Shown here piece after piece: positions 1 through 10,858 of a stretch of DNA of 64,000 nt (its first letter is position 1; every line of letters starts with the position of its first letter). This stretch comes from Gnetum montanum (taxonomy: Eukaryota > Streptophyta > Gnetopsida > Gnetales > Gnetaceae). The stretch is from contig MNCI01012668.1 in assembly GCA_015680685.1 (NCBI GenBank), forward strand, positions 263,436 to 327,435, read 5' to 3'. The notes under the pieces were generated by a model. That model was not told the origin of the DNA, did not search any database, and was given only the letters and a program-made list of their open reading frames with translations. Position numbers and translations under genes: made by a program.

Positions 1-144
1 GTAAGTCCCTGTCTGATCAACAAGACCGTTCAGGGCACCGTGGATTCGTTTTTCCAGCTTAGCCCTCGCGCGGATCCGTGGTTAAAGCTGTGTACACGGA
101 ATTTCGTTCGGTATTTCCAGCTGCCGACGTTTTCCGTTGTTACA
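1..144 (+). repeat. 3' end of a Tat-type LTR, cut by window edge
   Basis: This resembles the last part of the 2.0-kb LTRs at 20523-22524 and 35793-37792. The shared landmarks come in the same order: AAGTCC followed by TTGATC-like sequence, a GGCACC block, TTTTTCCAGCTT, a GCCCTC block, and a terminus of TTCCAGC then TACA. The following bases (from 145) belong to the 3' UTR of an Athila-like element, so this LTR appears to be the right end of a Tat-type insertion nested in that UTR. The other end lies outside the window, so the target duplication cannot be checked. Confidence 0.5.
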
Positions 145-316
145 TGTAATAGTGTTCACCCTTGTTATCATGAACACTAATTTTATCATATATTGTAATG
201 ATGATCCATTCACATGTCATCCCATTCACCCTTAGTGTCATTCCAGTCAATAATCCCATACCTTCCTAATATTTTGTAAGGAACTTGAGGATAAGTTTTC
301 ATTAAGTTATGGGGTA
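145..316 (+). repeat. Athila-like element, end of 3' UTR with polypurine tract
   Basis: The stretch matches the 3' UTR of element A (18880-19067). Both contain AGTGTTCAC, GATCCATTCA, CAATAATCCCATACCTTCC, ATTTTGTAAGGAACT and GAGGAT.AGTTTTCATT, and both end in a short purine run GGGGTA directly before the LTR. That run (311-316) is the likely polypurine tract that primes plus-strand synthesis. Confidence 0.7.
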
Positions 317-1080
317 TGATGAGATGCGATATCGCAGCCTGCTGCAACGCCTATAAATAAGAGGTGACTTTCCCTGTTTTAGGTACTTAGATTTAGACCC
401 TTAGCCAAACTATTGTAGTTTCACCATTCCAGAGTTAGAATAATTTCCATGTGCCCATAGTAGGAGTCTTAAAGTGAATAGATCTTTATTCGAGCAAATT
501 GTACTTGAGCACACATTTGTGTACGACAATAAAGATGAACTTTCTAGTAAACCTTATAGCATCTAGACTAAGCTAAATAGGAATTAATTATTATTAAATG
601 TTTAAATGCTTTCTTAGATAATTAATCTCTCTCAACCCTTGACTCTCCTTGTTAAGTGTACTTAGTACGACCGCTTCGAGCACATGTGCAATGCTTGGTA
701 ACCCAGTAATGAGTAGTGTTTGGTAATCTCAGTAGCATTGCACTGGTTTAGGGTGTGTGCGGCAAGTGGGAATAGATACTGGTGCTAGGATAATTAGAAC
801 TTAGTTGGTGAATAGTTAATGAAAGCTAGTTACTTAGTTCTCTTCACCTTCCCTTATTAGCATAGGATGTTAAAAAGATAAACGACATAAAAATCATGTA
901 CCTCAAACTTACTTAACCATACAACCATGACAATACAAGTAAGTTTGGGAAGACAACGATTGATTAACCTTAAGTGTTCCACTAGGGTGCGTAAAAACTT
1001 AGTCCTTGGAGTTCGACCAGATCGTGTGTGAAATGCTCGTATTCGTATGGTTAAGTGTAGGGGTACCTCGCCACTCATCA
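317..1080 (+). repeat. 3' LTR of an Athila-like element
   Basis: The LTR begins TGATGA and ends CTCATCA, like the LTRs of element A at 9908-10727 and 19068-19889. Shared internal blocks include a CTATAAATAAGAGGTGAC promoter-like segment near 350, a TAGGAGTC block near 463, ATAAAGA.GAACT near 528, TACGACCGCTTCGAGCA near 666, and a terminal GGTACCTCGCC. An adjoining 3' UTR and polypurine tract lie on its left and no primer-binding site on its right, so it is a 3' LTR. It has one GATATC where element A's LTRs have four. The right flank joins copia-derived sequence. Confidence 0.75.
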
Positions 1081-1129
1081 ATATGAATCCTCATAGAGAT
1101 TGTTTCATTTAGTTTAAAGGAGATAGTAG

Positions 1130-2040
1130 TCTTGGGTTAATTAAACTTGTTTATGGGAGGTATGTGAAAATTGAAGACATTGATGAGTGTTAAAAAGGTC
1201 TTGAGGGTAGTAATAAAATTCTATTCCAAGTTGTATTTTATGTCTTACAATTATCCATTTTCTTGCTTTTAGTTGTTCGAATATCAAGAATATGTAAGAA
1301 GGTTATCTTCAAGAATGATGAATGCATCATCTCAAATGTTTTTGTTCAAAAGGCTAGGGTTCTAATTATTGAAAATCATATATATATATTTTGGATCAAT
1401 GTAGTTCAACCAAATAATTTCATATCAAGAATCATCTATGCATGACATGATAAGATTGTGGTATTAGAGAATTGATCATGTATGCTACTCCAACCTCATC
1501 AAGCTCTTCAAGAATCAAGTAGCCATTAAAGTCAATTTTTAAGAAGCACCTTAAAAAGTATGTGACACATGTTCAAAAGGCAAGAAAATGACTTTTCTAC
1601 ATTTAAGCATAAGTGAAAGAAGCACAAAATCATTAGAGTTTCTTTACATGAATGTTATGAATCCAATTCCATCCATTACACATATAAAAGATAAATATAT
1701 TTTTTGCAATTGTTAATGATTTTTCTAAGGACACTTGGACATACATCGTTCATTTCAAAGATGAAGTATTTGTTGTCTTTTAAAATTTCAAGATGTTGGT
1801 GGAAAAAAGGCTTAGCATAAAAATTAAAACCATAATGACTGATATGGGTGGTGAATTTATAAGTGAATACTTTGATAAATTTTATACAAATCATTCCATA
1901 ACCAAAACCACTATATGTGGATAGAAGCCACAAAGTAATGAAGTGGCTAATAGAAGGAATGGTATTACCAAAGAAATGTGTGGATGCTTTTTCAAGTATG
2001 TTCATGTTGGGGCAGGATCACAACCCTACTTCTAAGTAGT
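1130..2040 (+). pseudogene. Ty1/copia GAG-pre-integrase and integrase remnant
   Basis: Broken translation shows copia pol order. A FKNDECII block near 1308, typical of the segment before integrase, is followed by a degraded HD..V.EN stretch near 1443 and a zinc-finger-like segment near 1560 (VTHVQKARK). The integrase core runs from about 1700: the F(S)KDTWTYIVHF segment, MTDMGGEF near 1837 with its catalytic Asp, then QSNEVANRRN near 1930, where the usual glycine and the catalytic Glu region are altered. Several stops interrupt it. The enzyme would have inserted element cDNA into chromosomal DNA; this copy cannot. Confidence 0.7.
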
Positions 2041-3229
2041 CTAAATAACTTGTTATAGGTAGTTGTTGGTATCTAATTTCACCAAGGTATAGATATGACC
2101 AAATAGCTTATATTGGTATAAATGATCTAATTATGTCTAAATATGTATTAACAATAAAATATTTCAAAGAAAATGTTTCCTTATATATAAATGATGGCTA
2201 TCTCTGTTAGTTATCCTTTAACGTAATGATGAAAATCAAAAAATTTCTACTCACTTCAAATTTTACATTGCTATTACAGTGAAGAAAGAAGTTTTATAGA
2301 ATATGTCATTCTTTAATTTCGAGCTATTTGCTATTAAATTTCCTAAAGATAAATCACACAAGTTTTACTAAATAGAGTAAGAATTTGAGATTGAAAAATT
2401 ATTTGTAAAGCTAAAAATTTAACAAAAGATGACATTGATTCTATGTTAAATTGATTTAGAATTGATACTTATAGAAGCTATCCCATTTAATGAGAATAAA
2501 AAAAGAAGAAGCTAAATCATAGCTTCCAGAGAAAATAACTCATTTGAAAACCTAACATTCACTTAAACATAGCTATGTATAATCAAGCTAAACATGTAAG
2601 AAAAGCTATATAATTCTAATGAAAATTGAGAGAAACCCAAAAGAGATAAGCTCAACGTGTTTTGAGCTAGAACCAGTTATTTGAGCTCTATGAATGAATA
2701 TCTATTAATCTAAAAGCTAAGAATGAATAATTATTCTCAAATTGGATTATGCCCTCATAAGATTTTTCCTAGGAGATGATTAATCTATGCTTGATTATCT
2801 AGTGTTGTATTAGGGTATCTTATATGATTAAATATATCTTAAAACTGTGACACTTTGTATCAATTCATTGAAGCTTGACTAGTGAGTTTGCATGTTTAAA
2901 TACCAAACATTTTTGAAGACACTTTCATACTGAAAATTTCCTTCATTTTTAAAGATCATTGTTAAAATAAGTTCAATCCTTTAGCATTTCTACAAAAAGT
3001 TTACCCTTGTAAGCTTTATTATAAGGATTTTCCCTTTGTGCATTAGCATTTAGATAAATATAGCTTATGGAAAAAAATCTAGTATAAATTCACAAAATTT
3101 CCTTTCAAGCTTACTAAGAATATTGCTTATTTAAATGGCATGAGTGATTCATTCTAACTATATATTTTCAATGAATTGATCTTTTGAAGATTTTTGACTT
3201 AAGCTCATCAATTCTATTTTTTTCTATTC
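2041..3229. other. AT-rich stretch, no gene recognised
   Basis: About 1.2 kb lies between the copia integrase and reverse transcriptase remnants. Intact copia elements have a shorter linker of coding sequence here. I see no conserved protein motif in any frame and no clear insertion ends. It is probably highly decayed copia linker, perhaps with small insertions. Confidence 0.4.
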
Positions 3230-4690
3230 CATGGTGATGAAAATTGTTATAACAATAGTCCATCTTCCTAATTCCTATTGGGTAAGGTAGTTCACATGGC
3301 TACATAAATCATAAAACATGGTTCTTAGTGAACAAAATAAAGGGAAAGAAGGTAATTGACCTCAAGTATATGTTTAAAATAAAATATGATGAATATTGCA
3401 ACATGTTTATGTACAAGTCAAGGTTCATAGCAAGGAATTTCAAGTAAAAGAAGCACATAAACTATAAAGAAAATTTTACTCCTTCTACAATGTTTGAAAT
3501 CATTAAGCTCATGATTTTCATTGTTACACATCTAAAAATAAAAATGTATCAAATGGATATGAATTTAGCCTTCCTTAATGGTGTTCTTAAAGAAGAAGTT
3601 TACAACCTTCAATCTAAAGGGTTTAAAATATAAGGCCAAGAAAGCAAAGTGTGTAGGCTCTACAAGGCTCTCTATGGACTTAAGTGAGCTACAAGGACTT
3701 GGCTCATAGAATCAATAGCATTCTTCTTAATAGTAATCCCAAAAGTTGTATGTTTAAGCCTAATCTCTACCTTAAACATGTGGGTGTGAATGTAGTCTTG
3801 ATGTCTTTGTATGTTGATAACTTGATTTCCTTATAAAGGTCTAAAGAATTTAATTTTAGACCTTAGAAAACACATGAAATAAGAAATTGAAATGAAGAAT
3901 TTGGAATTACTAAGATACTTTTCAAAAATCAAAGTGAAGAAAGAGTAGGATGCATTAAATATTCATAAAATAAGTATGTTGAAGTAATCATAGAGAAGTA
4001 TGGCCTAATAGATATAAAGTTAGCTACAATGAAACTTCCTTTAAACCTCAAATTATAATTCAAAGATCAAAGTCCATTGGTGGAGGCTTTTCTCTATAAA
4101 AATATGATAGGATCCTTAAAGCTTGTTTGACACTTAAGAGATAATATTGAATCTCCCATATCATACCTTTCAAGGTTCATGCAAAAACCTAGATTAAGCC
4201 ATATGAATGCTTCTAATCATATGCTGAGATGTGTAAAAGGGATAATAGACTTTTCCATCATATCTATCAAAGGAGATGATATTTTAAATGATTTTTTATG
4301 ATAATTAGGGAGAAAATATACAAGATAGAAAGTCAACATTATGTTCAACCATTTTCATAAGGTCAACCCTATTTATTATAGCATTAAGAAGCAAAGTATG
4401 ATGGCTCTTTAATCATGTAATGTTGAATTTATTGCTATGATTGATTGGATTCAACAAATCCTATTCTTGAAAAAAAAATTTTCTTTGTTCAATTCAAATT
4501 TAAAGGTCTTTTATCCATTGCTTCCATGTCAGATAATACATCCCTAATTTAAATCTTCAAGAAGCATGTCCTTCATAAAAAATCAAAGCATGTTGACATT
4601 ATGTACTACTTCGTTAAGCAAGAAGTTAAGAAGGGAAAGATCTTACAACAAGTATGTATTAAGTGAAAGCCAATTGATTAACCTCCTTAA
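3230..4690 (+). pseudogene. Ty1/copia reverse transcriptase and RNase H remnant
   Basis: The frame reads through KVIDLKYMFKIKYDE near 3350, a degraded KSRFIARNF near 3415, VTHLKIKMYQMDMNLAFLNGVL near 3523 (copia D-V-K-T-A-F-L-N-G block), then LYKALYGLK near 3660. The active-site block LYVDN near 3807 has Asn for the second Asp of YVDD. The RNase H C-terminus is visible near 4570: KHVDI-like, then KQEVKKGKILQQV near 4616. Many stops and frameshifts are present, so this is a dead copy. It belongs with the integrase remnant at 1130-2040 and the LTR start at 4825. Confidence 0.75.
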
Positions 4691-4824
4691 CAAGTTAATA
4701 CATGAATTTAAAATGTAGTCTCTTTTAAGGATAATTAGGATTACAAAATTTAAAGAAGTAGGTAAAACAAACTCTCAAAGGTCAAACACTAAAATTGTAC
4801 CACATTACATACTAAAGAAGGGTG

Positions 4825-4970
4825 TGTTAGAAATAGTGTGAATGTATGAACTTCAACTCATTCAACAATTTTTATCTTGTTATGTTTAGTAGAACTTAGT
4901 GATGGTCTCTATTTTCATGTATTCAAAGCTATAAGTACCATTTATTTTGAGACAAAGATCATAGAAGGAT
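4825..4970 (+). repeat. Probable start of the copia 3' LTR
   Basis: A purine-rich run AAAGAAGGGTG directly precedes TGTTAGAAATAG. This is the usual arrangement at a copia 3' LTR: RNase H, short 3' UTR, polypurine tract, LTR beginning TGTTAGAAAT. I cannot fix its right end, because no second copy is in the window and gypsy element B sequence starts by about 4975. Confidence 0.5.
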
Positions 4971-5068
4971 AGGTGAGATCTAATATTGAAAAAAGAAAAG
5001 GAAGGGCTAACGCCCTTAATAACAAGTCCATGATAAAACAAATTGTAGCTCTCTATGTAGGATAAGCA

Positions 5069-6060
5069 ATGGATGATTTCATCGATGTCCTTACTATTGT
5101 AGAGGTTCTTAGAAAAATTGATTTAAAGATTGGATACCATCAAATTTGGAATAGACTTAGTGACAAGCAAAAGATAGATTTCAAGATACCAAATGGATTG
5201 TTTGATTGGTTGATGATTTCATTTGGGCTTACAAGTTCCCCTACTACGTTCATGAGGTTGAAGCATAGTTTTCTCAATGATTTTTTTGGTAATTGTTATA
5301 TTGTCATCATTGATGATATTTTGGTGTATAGCTCTAACAAGGAAGAGAACTTAGATCACTTGAGGAGAGTGTTTCTTAAGTTAAAGGAGGTACATTTGGT
5401 AATCAATGTGATGAAAAGCCATTTGTTCAAGAGGAAGAACACATATTTGAAACATGTGATTTCTAAAAATCAAGTTTAGATAAAATCTATCAAGGTAAGG
5501 ATTATTAGAGATTGGCCAACTCCTAAAAAGATTGGGGAGGTAAGATCATTTCTTGATCTAGGAAGTTTTTACATAAGGCTTATACAAAATTTTAGTGATA
5601 TTTCACGGCCTATGTTTACTTTGCTTAGGAAGAATCAAGATTTTAAGTGGGGTGATGAAATCCAAAGGAGTCTTGAATTTTTAAATGACAAATCACTAGT
5701 GAAGTAGTGCTTACAATACTAGATTTCCAGAAGCTTTTTTACATGGAGGCTAATACATGTGGACATGCCATTTGCGGTGTAGTTTTACAAGAAGTTAGAC
5801 CTATTTGTTTCTTTTAGAGAAATTAAAAAAAGTCAAGGTAGAAATATAGCATATATGAAAAGGAATTATATACCATTCTTCATGAGTTCACTTTGATGAC
5901 AAATCACAAAGCACTTTAATTTCTTAATTTTCAAAAGAAGTTAAGTTCCAAACATATGAAGTGGATGGGACAATTATATGAGTTAAATTTTGTTCTCAAA
6001 CACAATAATGGGAAAGATAATCTAGTGGGTGATGCATGGTCTATAGTGTGTGTGGTGAAT
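5069..6060 (+). pseudogene. Element B reverse transcriptase and RNase H remnant
   Basis: A 136-residue open stretch (5069-5479) holds the RT palm: IDLKIGYHQI near residue 20, FGLTSSPTTFMRL near residue 51, and the active site IIDDILVYSS near residue 80 (VDD-type box with both Asp intact). After a stop, the thumb and connection follow: DWPTPKKIGEVRSFLDL near 5512 and FKWGDE near 5641. RNase H blocks are recognisable but broken: an MEANTCGHAICGV-like block near 5745 and a LNFVLKH-like block near 5985. The N-terminal RT fingers are missing upstream, where sequence changes to copia-related or unknown DNA. Confidence 0.8.
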
Positions 6061-6587
6061 TTTAGTGTGCCTCATGTGGAGGGTGACAAGGGTAAAGATA
6101 AGAAATTAGACCTTATGGCTAGGTACTATTTTTAGCTTGAAATGGCCTCTGAAGTCTTCAAATGTGTGAAGGAATTTTTTACATGTCAAAAATTTAAGGG
6201 AGGTAAATGAGTGGATGGATATTATATGTCTTTGCTAATCCATAAGGATTCATGAGAAGTGTTTCAATGAACTTTCTAAGTTAGATTCCAAAGACTAGAA
6301 GTGAAAGTGATGCTATCTTTACTGTGGTGGATAGATTCTCCAAGATGGAATACTTCATTTCATGTAAAAAGGTGAGTGATGCATGTCATGTTGCTAACTC
6401 ATATTTTCACTATGTTGTTGAAATTGCATGATATTCCTTTAAATATTATTAGTAATAGAGATTCTAAGATTACTAGTTATTTTTAGAGGTCCCCTTAAAA
6501 AATTATAGATATAAAGTTAAATTTTTCTAGTGCATATCATCTATAATCTGATGATTAAAGTAGAGTAAGAAATAAATATTTACCAAA
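6061..6587 (+). pseudogene. Element B integrase, first part (interrupted)
   Basis: The frame SDAIFTVVDRFSKM near 6309 is the core strand and first catalytic region of a gypsy integrase. SNRDSKITS near 6454 corresponds to the S-D-R-D box with Asn in place of the first Asp. KLNFSSAYH near 6514 and a degraded SDGQTE-like box follow. The gene stops at 6587, where element R has inserted after the bases CCAAA. It resumes at 9583. Confidence 0.75.
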
Positions 6588-7415
6588 TGATGAGTGGCAA
6601 GGTACCCCTACACTCAACCATATGAAGATGAGTGTTACACGTGCGATCTGGTCGAACTCCATAGACGGACTAGTTGTGGCATCTAGACAGTTAGCTTTAG
6701 GTTGCAGTTTTCTATCTTCTCACCTGGACTAGTATTAGCTTTTTCACATATGGTTTAGTCTAGAGTGAGGTGTATGATGTGTTCTAAACTAATGCTACTC
6801 TTGAAGGCAATGTAAAATAAGATTAACTAAGATAGGAGGAAAGGGTAAGAGAGAATCTAAACTAGCCTAAGTGCGATGAGCATCTATTCCTTAATCATCC
6901 GTACACATCTTGGACTTCATGCATGAATACAACTGGGATTACCAAGCACATGGCCTAGGTACACTACTGGGTTACCAAGTAGTCACACTTAAATGCTTAT
7001 GATTAGGTTGTACTCATTCCACATTTAACATTAGATAAGGGTGAGAGAGATTAACTAAGAAAGAAAGAAATAATAATTAAATAAATAATTAATTAAACTA
7101 AGTGAATGCTATAATGATGAAGTAATCTAAATCTTTCATTAGATCTACAAGGATCTTAGTACAGCCACGTTGCATGATAACTCCCACAGATGTCACCAAA
7201 GAGAATCTGCAAGTCCCCTTGATGTCACATCCTAATCATTCCCTCTTGGTCCATCCTTCTTCATTTGGGGTACAATGAACACAAAATTAATTTTAAGTTT
7301 TAAAAATGTCAAGAATATCATTGTACCCTCGAACAAAACCTCTTATTTGTAGAATGGATAAGTGGGTGTAATGGGTTCACTATCCAAATAATTGATCACT
7401 TGAGACTTGATAACA
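6588..7415 (-). repeat. Element R 3' LTR (left end)
   Basis: In reverse complement the right part of this LTR ends with the Athila-type sequence GTAGGGGTACCTTGCC..CTCATCA, as in the LTRs at 317-1080 and 9908-10727. The promoter-like CTACAAATAAGAGG lies at about 7345-7358. The inner boundary near 7415 (TGATAACA on the plus strand) is my estimate, because the partner LTR is truncated and does not cover it. Confidence 0.6.
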
Positions 7416-7579
7416 TAAAATACATCTTAACCAATGATCCACATGAGTGTTTTATTCATGGATAAGATTACTTATAAAAAGACAAAAATACCAAAAGACA
7501 AAAAGATAAAACAAGAAGTTGAAAAATGAAAAACTAGAAAACAAAAATTGAAAAATTACAGAAAATGAAAAATATTTAT
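7416..7579. other. Short AT-rich 3' UTR of element R
   Basis: Between the estimated inner LTR edge and the end of gag there are A-rich runs such as AAAAGACAAAAAGAT near 7494. No polypurine tract can be placed with confidence. Confidence 0.35.
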
Positions 7580-9130
7580 TAACCCTGCATGTTATTACAA
7601 TGGGGGATATCCCCCATAACTAAACGGTTGAGCATGGTAAGGATTAATAAATGAAGGATGAGGATCCTTGCATGTTGGAAGTATTGGAACTGGTCCATAC
7701 TTACCCCGTTGGGGTTCACACACTTGGTTATAGTAAGCATAGTGGGGAACTTTATACGATGTAGTTCCCAGATAACGAGTTGAACCACTATGATATTTGG
7801 GATCGTTAGATGGTATGAAAGGATTGGGTTGTCACTCTCCATGTCTGTGTTCATTGGGCCATATGATTGTTGGAGTGTAAGTTGGTGGCTTTGATGAAGT
7901 TACATGAGGTGTTGGGTTCGAAGGTAAGGGTGCACCACAGTGTGGGACTTGTGCTGAGTTGGAGGATGTAGTAGCCTTGGAATTGTGTTGTCCCTTCTTA
8001 TGGTCATGTTTAAAGAAGGGACACTTTGGATGTTGAGGAGGCTTTTCACTGCTATTGGAAGTAGCAGCACAAGTGGCATTCGTAGGTTGTTGCGGTGGTG
8101 CAGATACCTTGGGAACAGTTGGTGGCAATGTAGAAGCAGGGAAAGGATGAGAATGTTGAAAATTAGGAGGAGTGTATGGTACACAATGTAGTGGTTGTGT
8201 TGAGGACATGGGTTGATAGTATTGTGGAGAATAGTAATGTGGTGTGATAGAGTATGGTGGCCTAGTTGGAGAAACAAGATGTTGAACCTGATAAGCATTT
8301 GGGTTCGGATGATATGAAGGGTGCCTCTAGTTTAAGGGTGGCTTCCCCCATGACTGGGATTGTTGCCACTATGATCAAACACAGTATCTCTGTACGAACT
8401 CTAGATGTAACGTATTTCCCCAATGCTCATGTAAATGTAACAAGGTTGGGCATTGGCCCTTGGGGTGATCGTACAGGCATATGTTGCATTCATACATATG
8501 ATTGGTAGTTGAGCTCCTATTTTCCTTAGCCCTTCTTCCTAATTTTCTACTATTTTTTCCTACTTCTTAGGTTGTCAAAACTCTATCTCCAATAATATCA
8601 ATATATTCTCCACACTTTTGATATGTCCATTCCAACATCTTATTGATCTTTGCCTCAACTTATTCTAACGATTGTTGTACTGGAAAAGATGGTTCTTTCA
8701 CCTTGAGATTGGTTGATTTCTCCTTTGTATGATTATGGACCTTGGTTAAGTTGAGATTTTGGTCCCGTTGATGTTTTTCAACACTCTCCCATCTAGCCAA
8801 TTCTCCTTCTTCTTTTGCTATCTATTTAATAAGCTCTTGGACTTGATGGGTTCGTAGTTCGTATAGTTGACCTTGGGCATACATTCCTAAGGCCTCTCTT
8901 GTTTCATTACGTAGCCCATCAATGATATGATACATTAGCCTTTCCTTAGAGAACCCATGGCCTGGACATTTGTTTAATAGTGCATAATATCTTTCTAAGA
9001 CCATGTCCAAGGGTTCATGTTTTGCTTGTTTCCACTCCTAGATTTGTTTCCTCAAGGCTGAAACTCTTGCGTAGATTTGATATTTTTTGTTAAAAACTTC
9101 TACCATTGTTGACCAGCATTTTATCGAATT
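7580..9130 (-). pseudogene. Element R gag (Athila-like nucleocapsid precursor)
   Basis: On the minus strand the capsid-like part is open at 9010-8822 (LERYYALLNKCPGHGF, IIDGLRNETREALG, YAQGQL). It aligns with the same segment in element A near 12140-12330 and element D near 54790-54970. Further on, near 8500-8460, is a CX2CX3HX4C knuckle (CNICLYDHPKGQC), matching the degraded one at 12700 in A. The C-terminal part is rich in Pro, Gln, His and Ser and is nearly open from 8209 to 7832. Stops occur at several CAG-like or CGA-like codons. It would coat RNA in the virus-like particle; no pol follows. Confidence 0.75.
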
Positions 9131-9146
9131 TGGTTTTAACGATCTA

Positions 9147-9582
9147 TACCTAATGTGTTCTAACCTAATGCTACTCCTAAAGGCAATGGAAAATAAGATT
9201 AACTAAGCTAGGAGGAAAGGGTAAGAGAGAATCTAAACTAGCCTAAGTGCGATGAGCATCCATTCCTTAATCATCCGTACACATCTTGGACTTCGTGCAC
9301 GACTACCACTAGGATTACGAAGCACATGGCCTAGGTACGCTACTAGGTTACAAGTAGTCACACTTAAATGCTCGTGATTAGGTCGTACTCATTCCGCGTT
9401 TAACATGAGATAAGGGTGAGAGAGATTAACTAAGAAATAAATAAATTAAAATTAATTAAATAACTAATTAAACTAAGTGAATGCTGCAATGATGAAGTAA
9501 TCTCGATCTTTATTTTTGGTCATGTGTGGGTGCATTATTGTGGGTGCATTATCGTAGCCGTCAGCAAATTCATGACTCATCA
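9147..9582 (-). repeat. Element R 5' LTR remnant (right end)
   Basis: The segment 9150-9510 repeats 6780-7130 with few differences, including GATTAACTAAG.TAGGAGGAAAGGG and CCTAAGTGCGATGAGCATC. The outer end is CTCATCA before the target duplication. Compared with the left LTR it lacks the 190 bp next to the internal region, so the primer-binding site is gone, and its outer part is shorter. A 14-bp word GTGGGTGCATTATY is repeated in tandem at about 9526-9553. Confidence 0.65.
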
Positions 9583-9907
9583 CCAAATATCTTGAGGTGC
9601 TTATGTGAAGGACAAGCAAATAGGTGGAAGAAATTGTTATATCATGCTCAATTTTCCTACAATAATGTTTTTGATGTTGCTATTGTCAAGAGCTCATTTG
9701 AGGTTAATTATATTTTTTATCCAAATTTGGTGAATTATGTTAGGAGCTTTGATGAAGAAGCTTAATTGAGTGTTGATTTTGTAAAAGAGATGAAGGATTT
9801 TCATGCTCAAGTAAAGAAAAATATTGAGAAGACTGAAGAAAGAGTCCTTAATAGGAATGAGAACAAGAGAAAGCACAAATTTAATGTTGGTAATCCTATT
9901 TGGGTGC
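9583..9907 (+). pseudogene. Element B integrase, middle part
   Basis: The frame resumes directly after R: ILRCLCEGQANRWKK near 9591, the AQFSYNN box near 9649 and SSFEVNY near 9691, as in gypsy integrases downstream of the catalytic Glu. After one stop it continues through KRKHKFNVGNPIWV near 9870-9907. The stretch ends inside the C-terminal domain at the GGTGC target site, where element A is inserted. The remaining C-terminus is at 19895 onward. Confidence 0.85.
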
Positions 9908-10727
9908 TAATGGACCGTGATATCACGTACGCGATATCACGTCCATGATATCGGATCAACCATGCGATATCAGATACCCAATATTGTGGCCTATCTCATT
10001 ATCTATAAATAAGAGGTGACACCATTGGTTTCCACAGTTAGGAATTAGTCCCTTAGCCAAGCTCTTGCCATTCTCTCCCTCTAGAGTTTGAATTATTTCT
10101 ATGTGCCCGCAGTAGGAGTCATAGAGTGAATGGATCTTTATTCGAGCATTGTGTACCTGAGCACACTTTGTTTACGGAAATAAAGACAAACTCTATGATA
10201 AACCTTGCCACATACAAAATAGATTAATTAGTGTCAATTATGATTTAATGCTTTCATAGTTAATTAATGATTTCTCTCACCCTACAACTCTCTTAGTTAA
10301 ACACACTCAGTACGACCGCTTTGAGCATGCGTGTAGTGCTTGGTAACCCAGTAACAATTAGCATTTGGTAACCCTAGAAGCATTGCACTAGTTCAAGATG
10401 TGTACAACAAGTGGGAATGGATACTAGTGTTAGGAGTACTTAGAACTTAGTTAATGAATAGCTAAATTAGATTAGTTACTTAGTTATTTCTCTCTCTCCT
10501 CCTTATTAGCATAGGACAAAACACATAAAAGCCTTAAAAATTGTATGCCTCAAGATTACTTAACCATACAACTATGACATACAAGTAAGTTTGGGAAGAC
10601 AACAATTAATCAACCCGTTATTGTTCCACACAAGTGCATAGGTGCTTAGTCCTTGGAATTCGACTGGATCTTGCATGAAATGCTCATATTCGTATGGTTG
10701 AGCATAGGAGTACCTCGCCGCTCATCA
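9908..10727 (+). repeat. Element A 5' LTR
   Basis: This aligns end to end with 19068-19889. The first base pair is TA instead of TG (one substitution) and the end is CTCATCA. Four GATATC words lie at 9919, 9933, 9947 and 9966. The promoter-like CTATAAATAAGAGGTGAC is at about 10003-10020. TACGACCGCTTTGAGCA, GGTAACCCAGTAAC and GAGTACCTCGCC blocks follow, as in the other LTRs of the family. Confidence 0.85.
10003..10020 (+). promoter_or_regulatory. TATA-like promoter box in element A LTR
   Basis: CTATAAATAAGAGGTGAC is the most conserved short block among the Athila-like LTRs here (also near 350 and 19161). An LTR of this kind carries its own RNA polymerase II promoter, and TATAAATA is a good TATA box, placing transcription start a few tens of bases downstream. 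The start site itself is not visible. Confidence 0.6.
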
Positions 10728-10746
10728 TTGGTGCTGTTGTCAGGGA
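10728..10746 (+). promoter_or_regulatory. Primer-binding site, tRNA-Asp-like
   Basis: Directly after the 5' LTR end (CTCATCA) lies TTGGTGCTGTTGTCAGGGA. Athila-type elements commonly have TTGGCGCCGTTGCCGGGGA here, which pairs with the 3' end of tRNA-Asp. The differences are all C to T or G to A, as expected from CpG decay. The site would prime minus-strand DNA synthesis. Confidence 0.8.
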
Positions 10747-10858
10747 TTTAGTTGTTTGTGCACTAAGTAGAACTTAGGAAATAATTCACATCATTGGAAT
10801 AAATCCTTAGGGTTGCTTAAGAAAAGGTAATAATACATAGCACAATGAACAAGACAAG

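Larger units (their letters stand above)
6588..9582 (-). mobile_element. Element R: 3.0-kb gag-only Athila-like element
   Basis: R is inserted in B integrase. Left end TGATGAG and right end CTCATCA are complementary terminal bases, and CCAAA lies on both sides (6583-6587, 9583-9587). Read on the minus strand it contains a 5' LTR remnant (9147-9582), a gag frame (about 9130-7580) and a 3' LTR (from about 7415 down to 6588). There is no protease, RT or integrase between gag and the 3' LTR, so R would depend on another element's enzymes. The 6780-7130 and 9150-9510 segments are near-copies, confirming the paired LTRs. Confidence 0.8.

Noticed and set aside
7832-8508. Several overlapping open stretches on both strands
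   Set aside because: Only the minus-strand Pro/Gln/His-rich frame continues the gag of element R. The plus-strand and alternate minus-strand frames are shadows of it.
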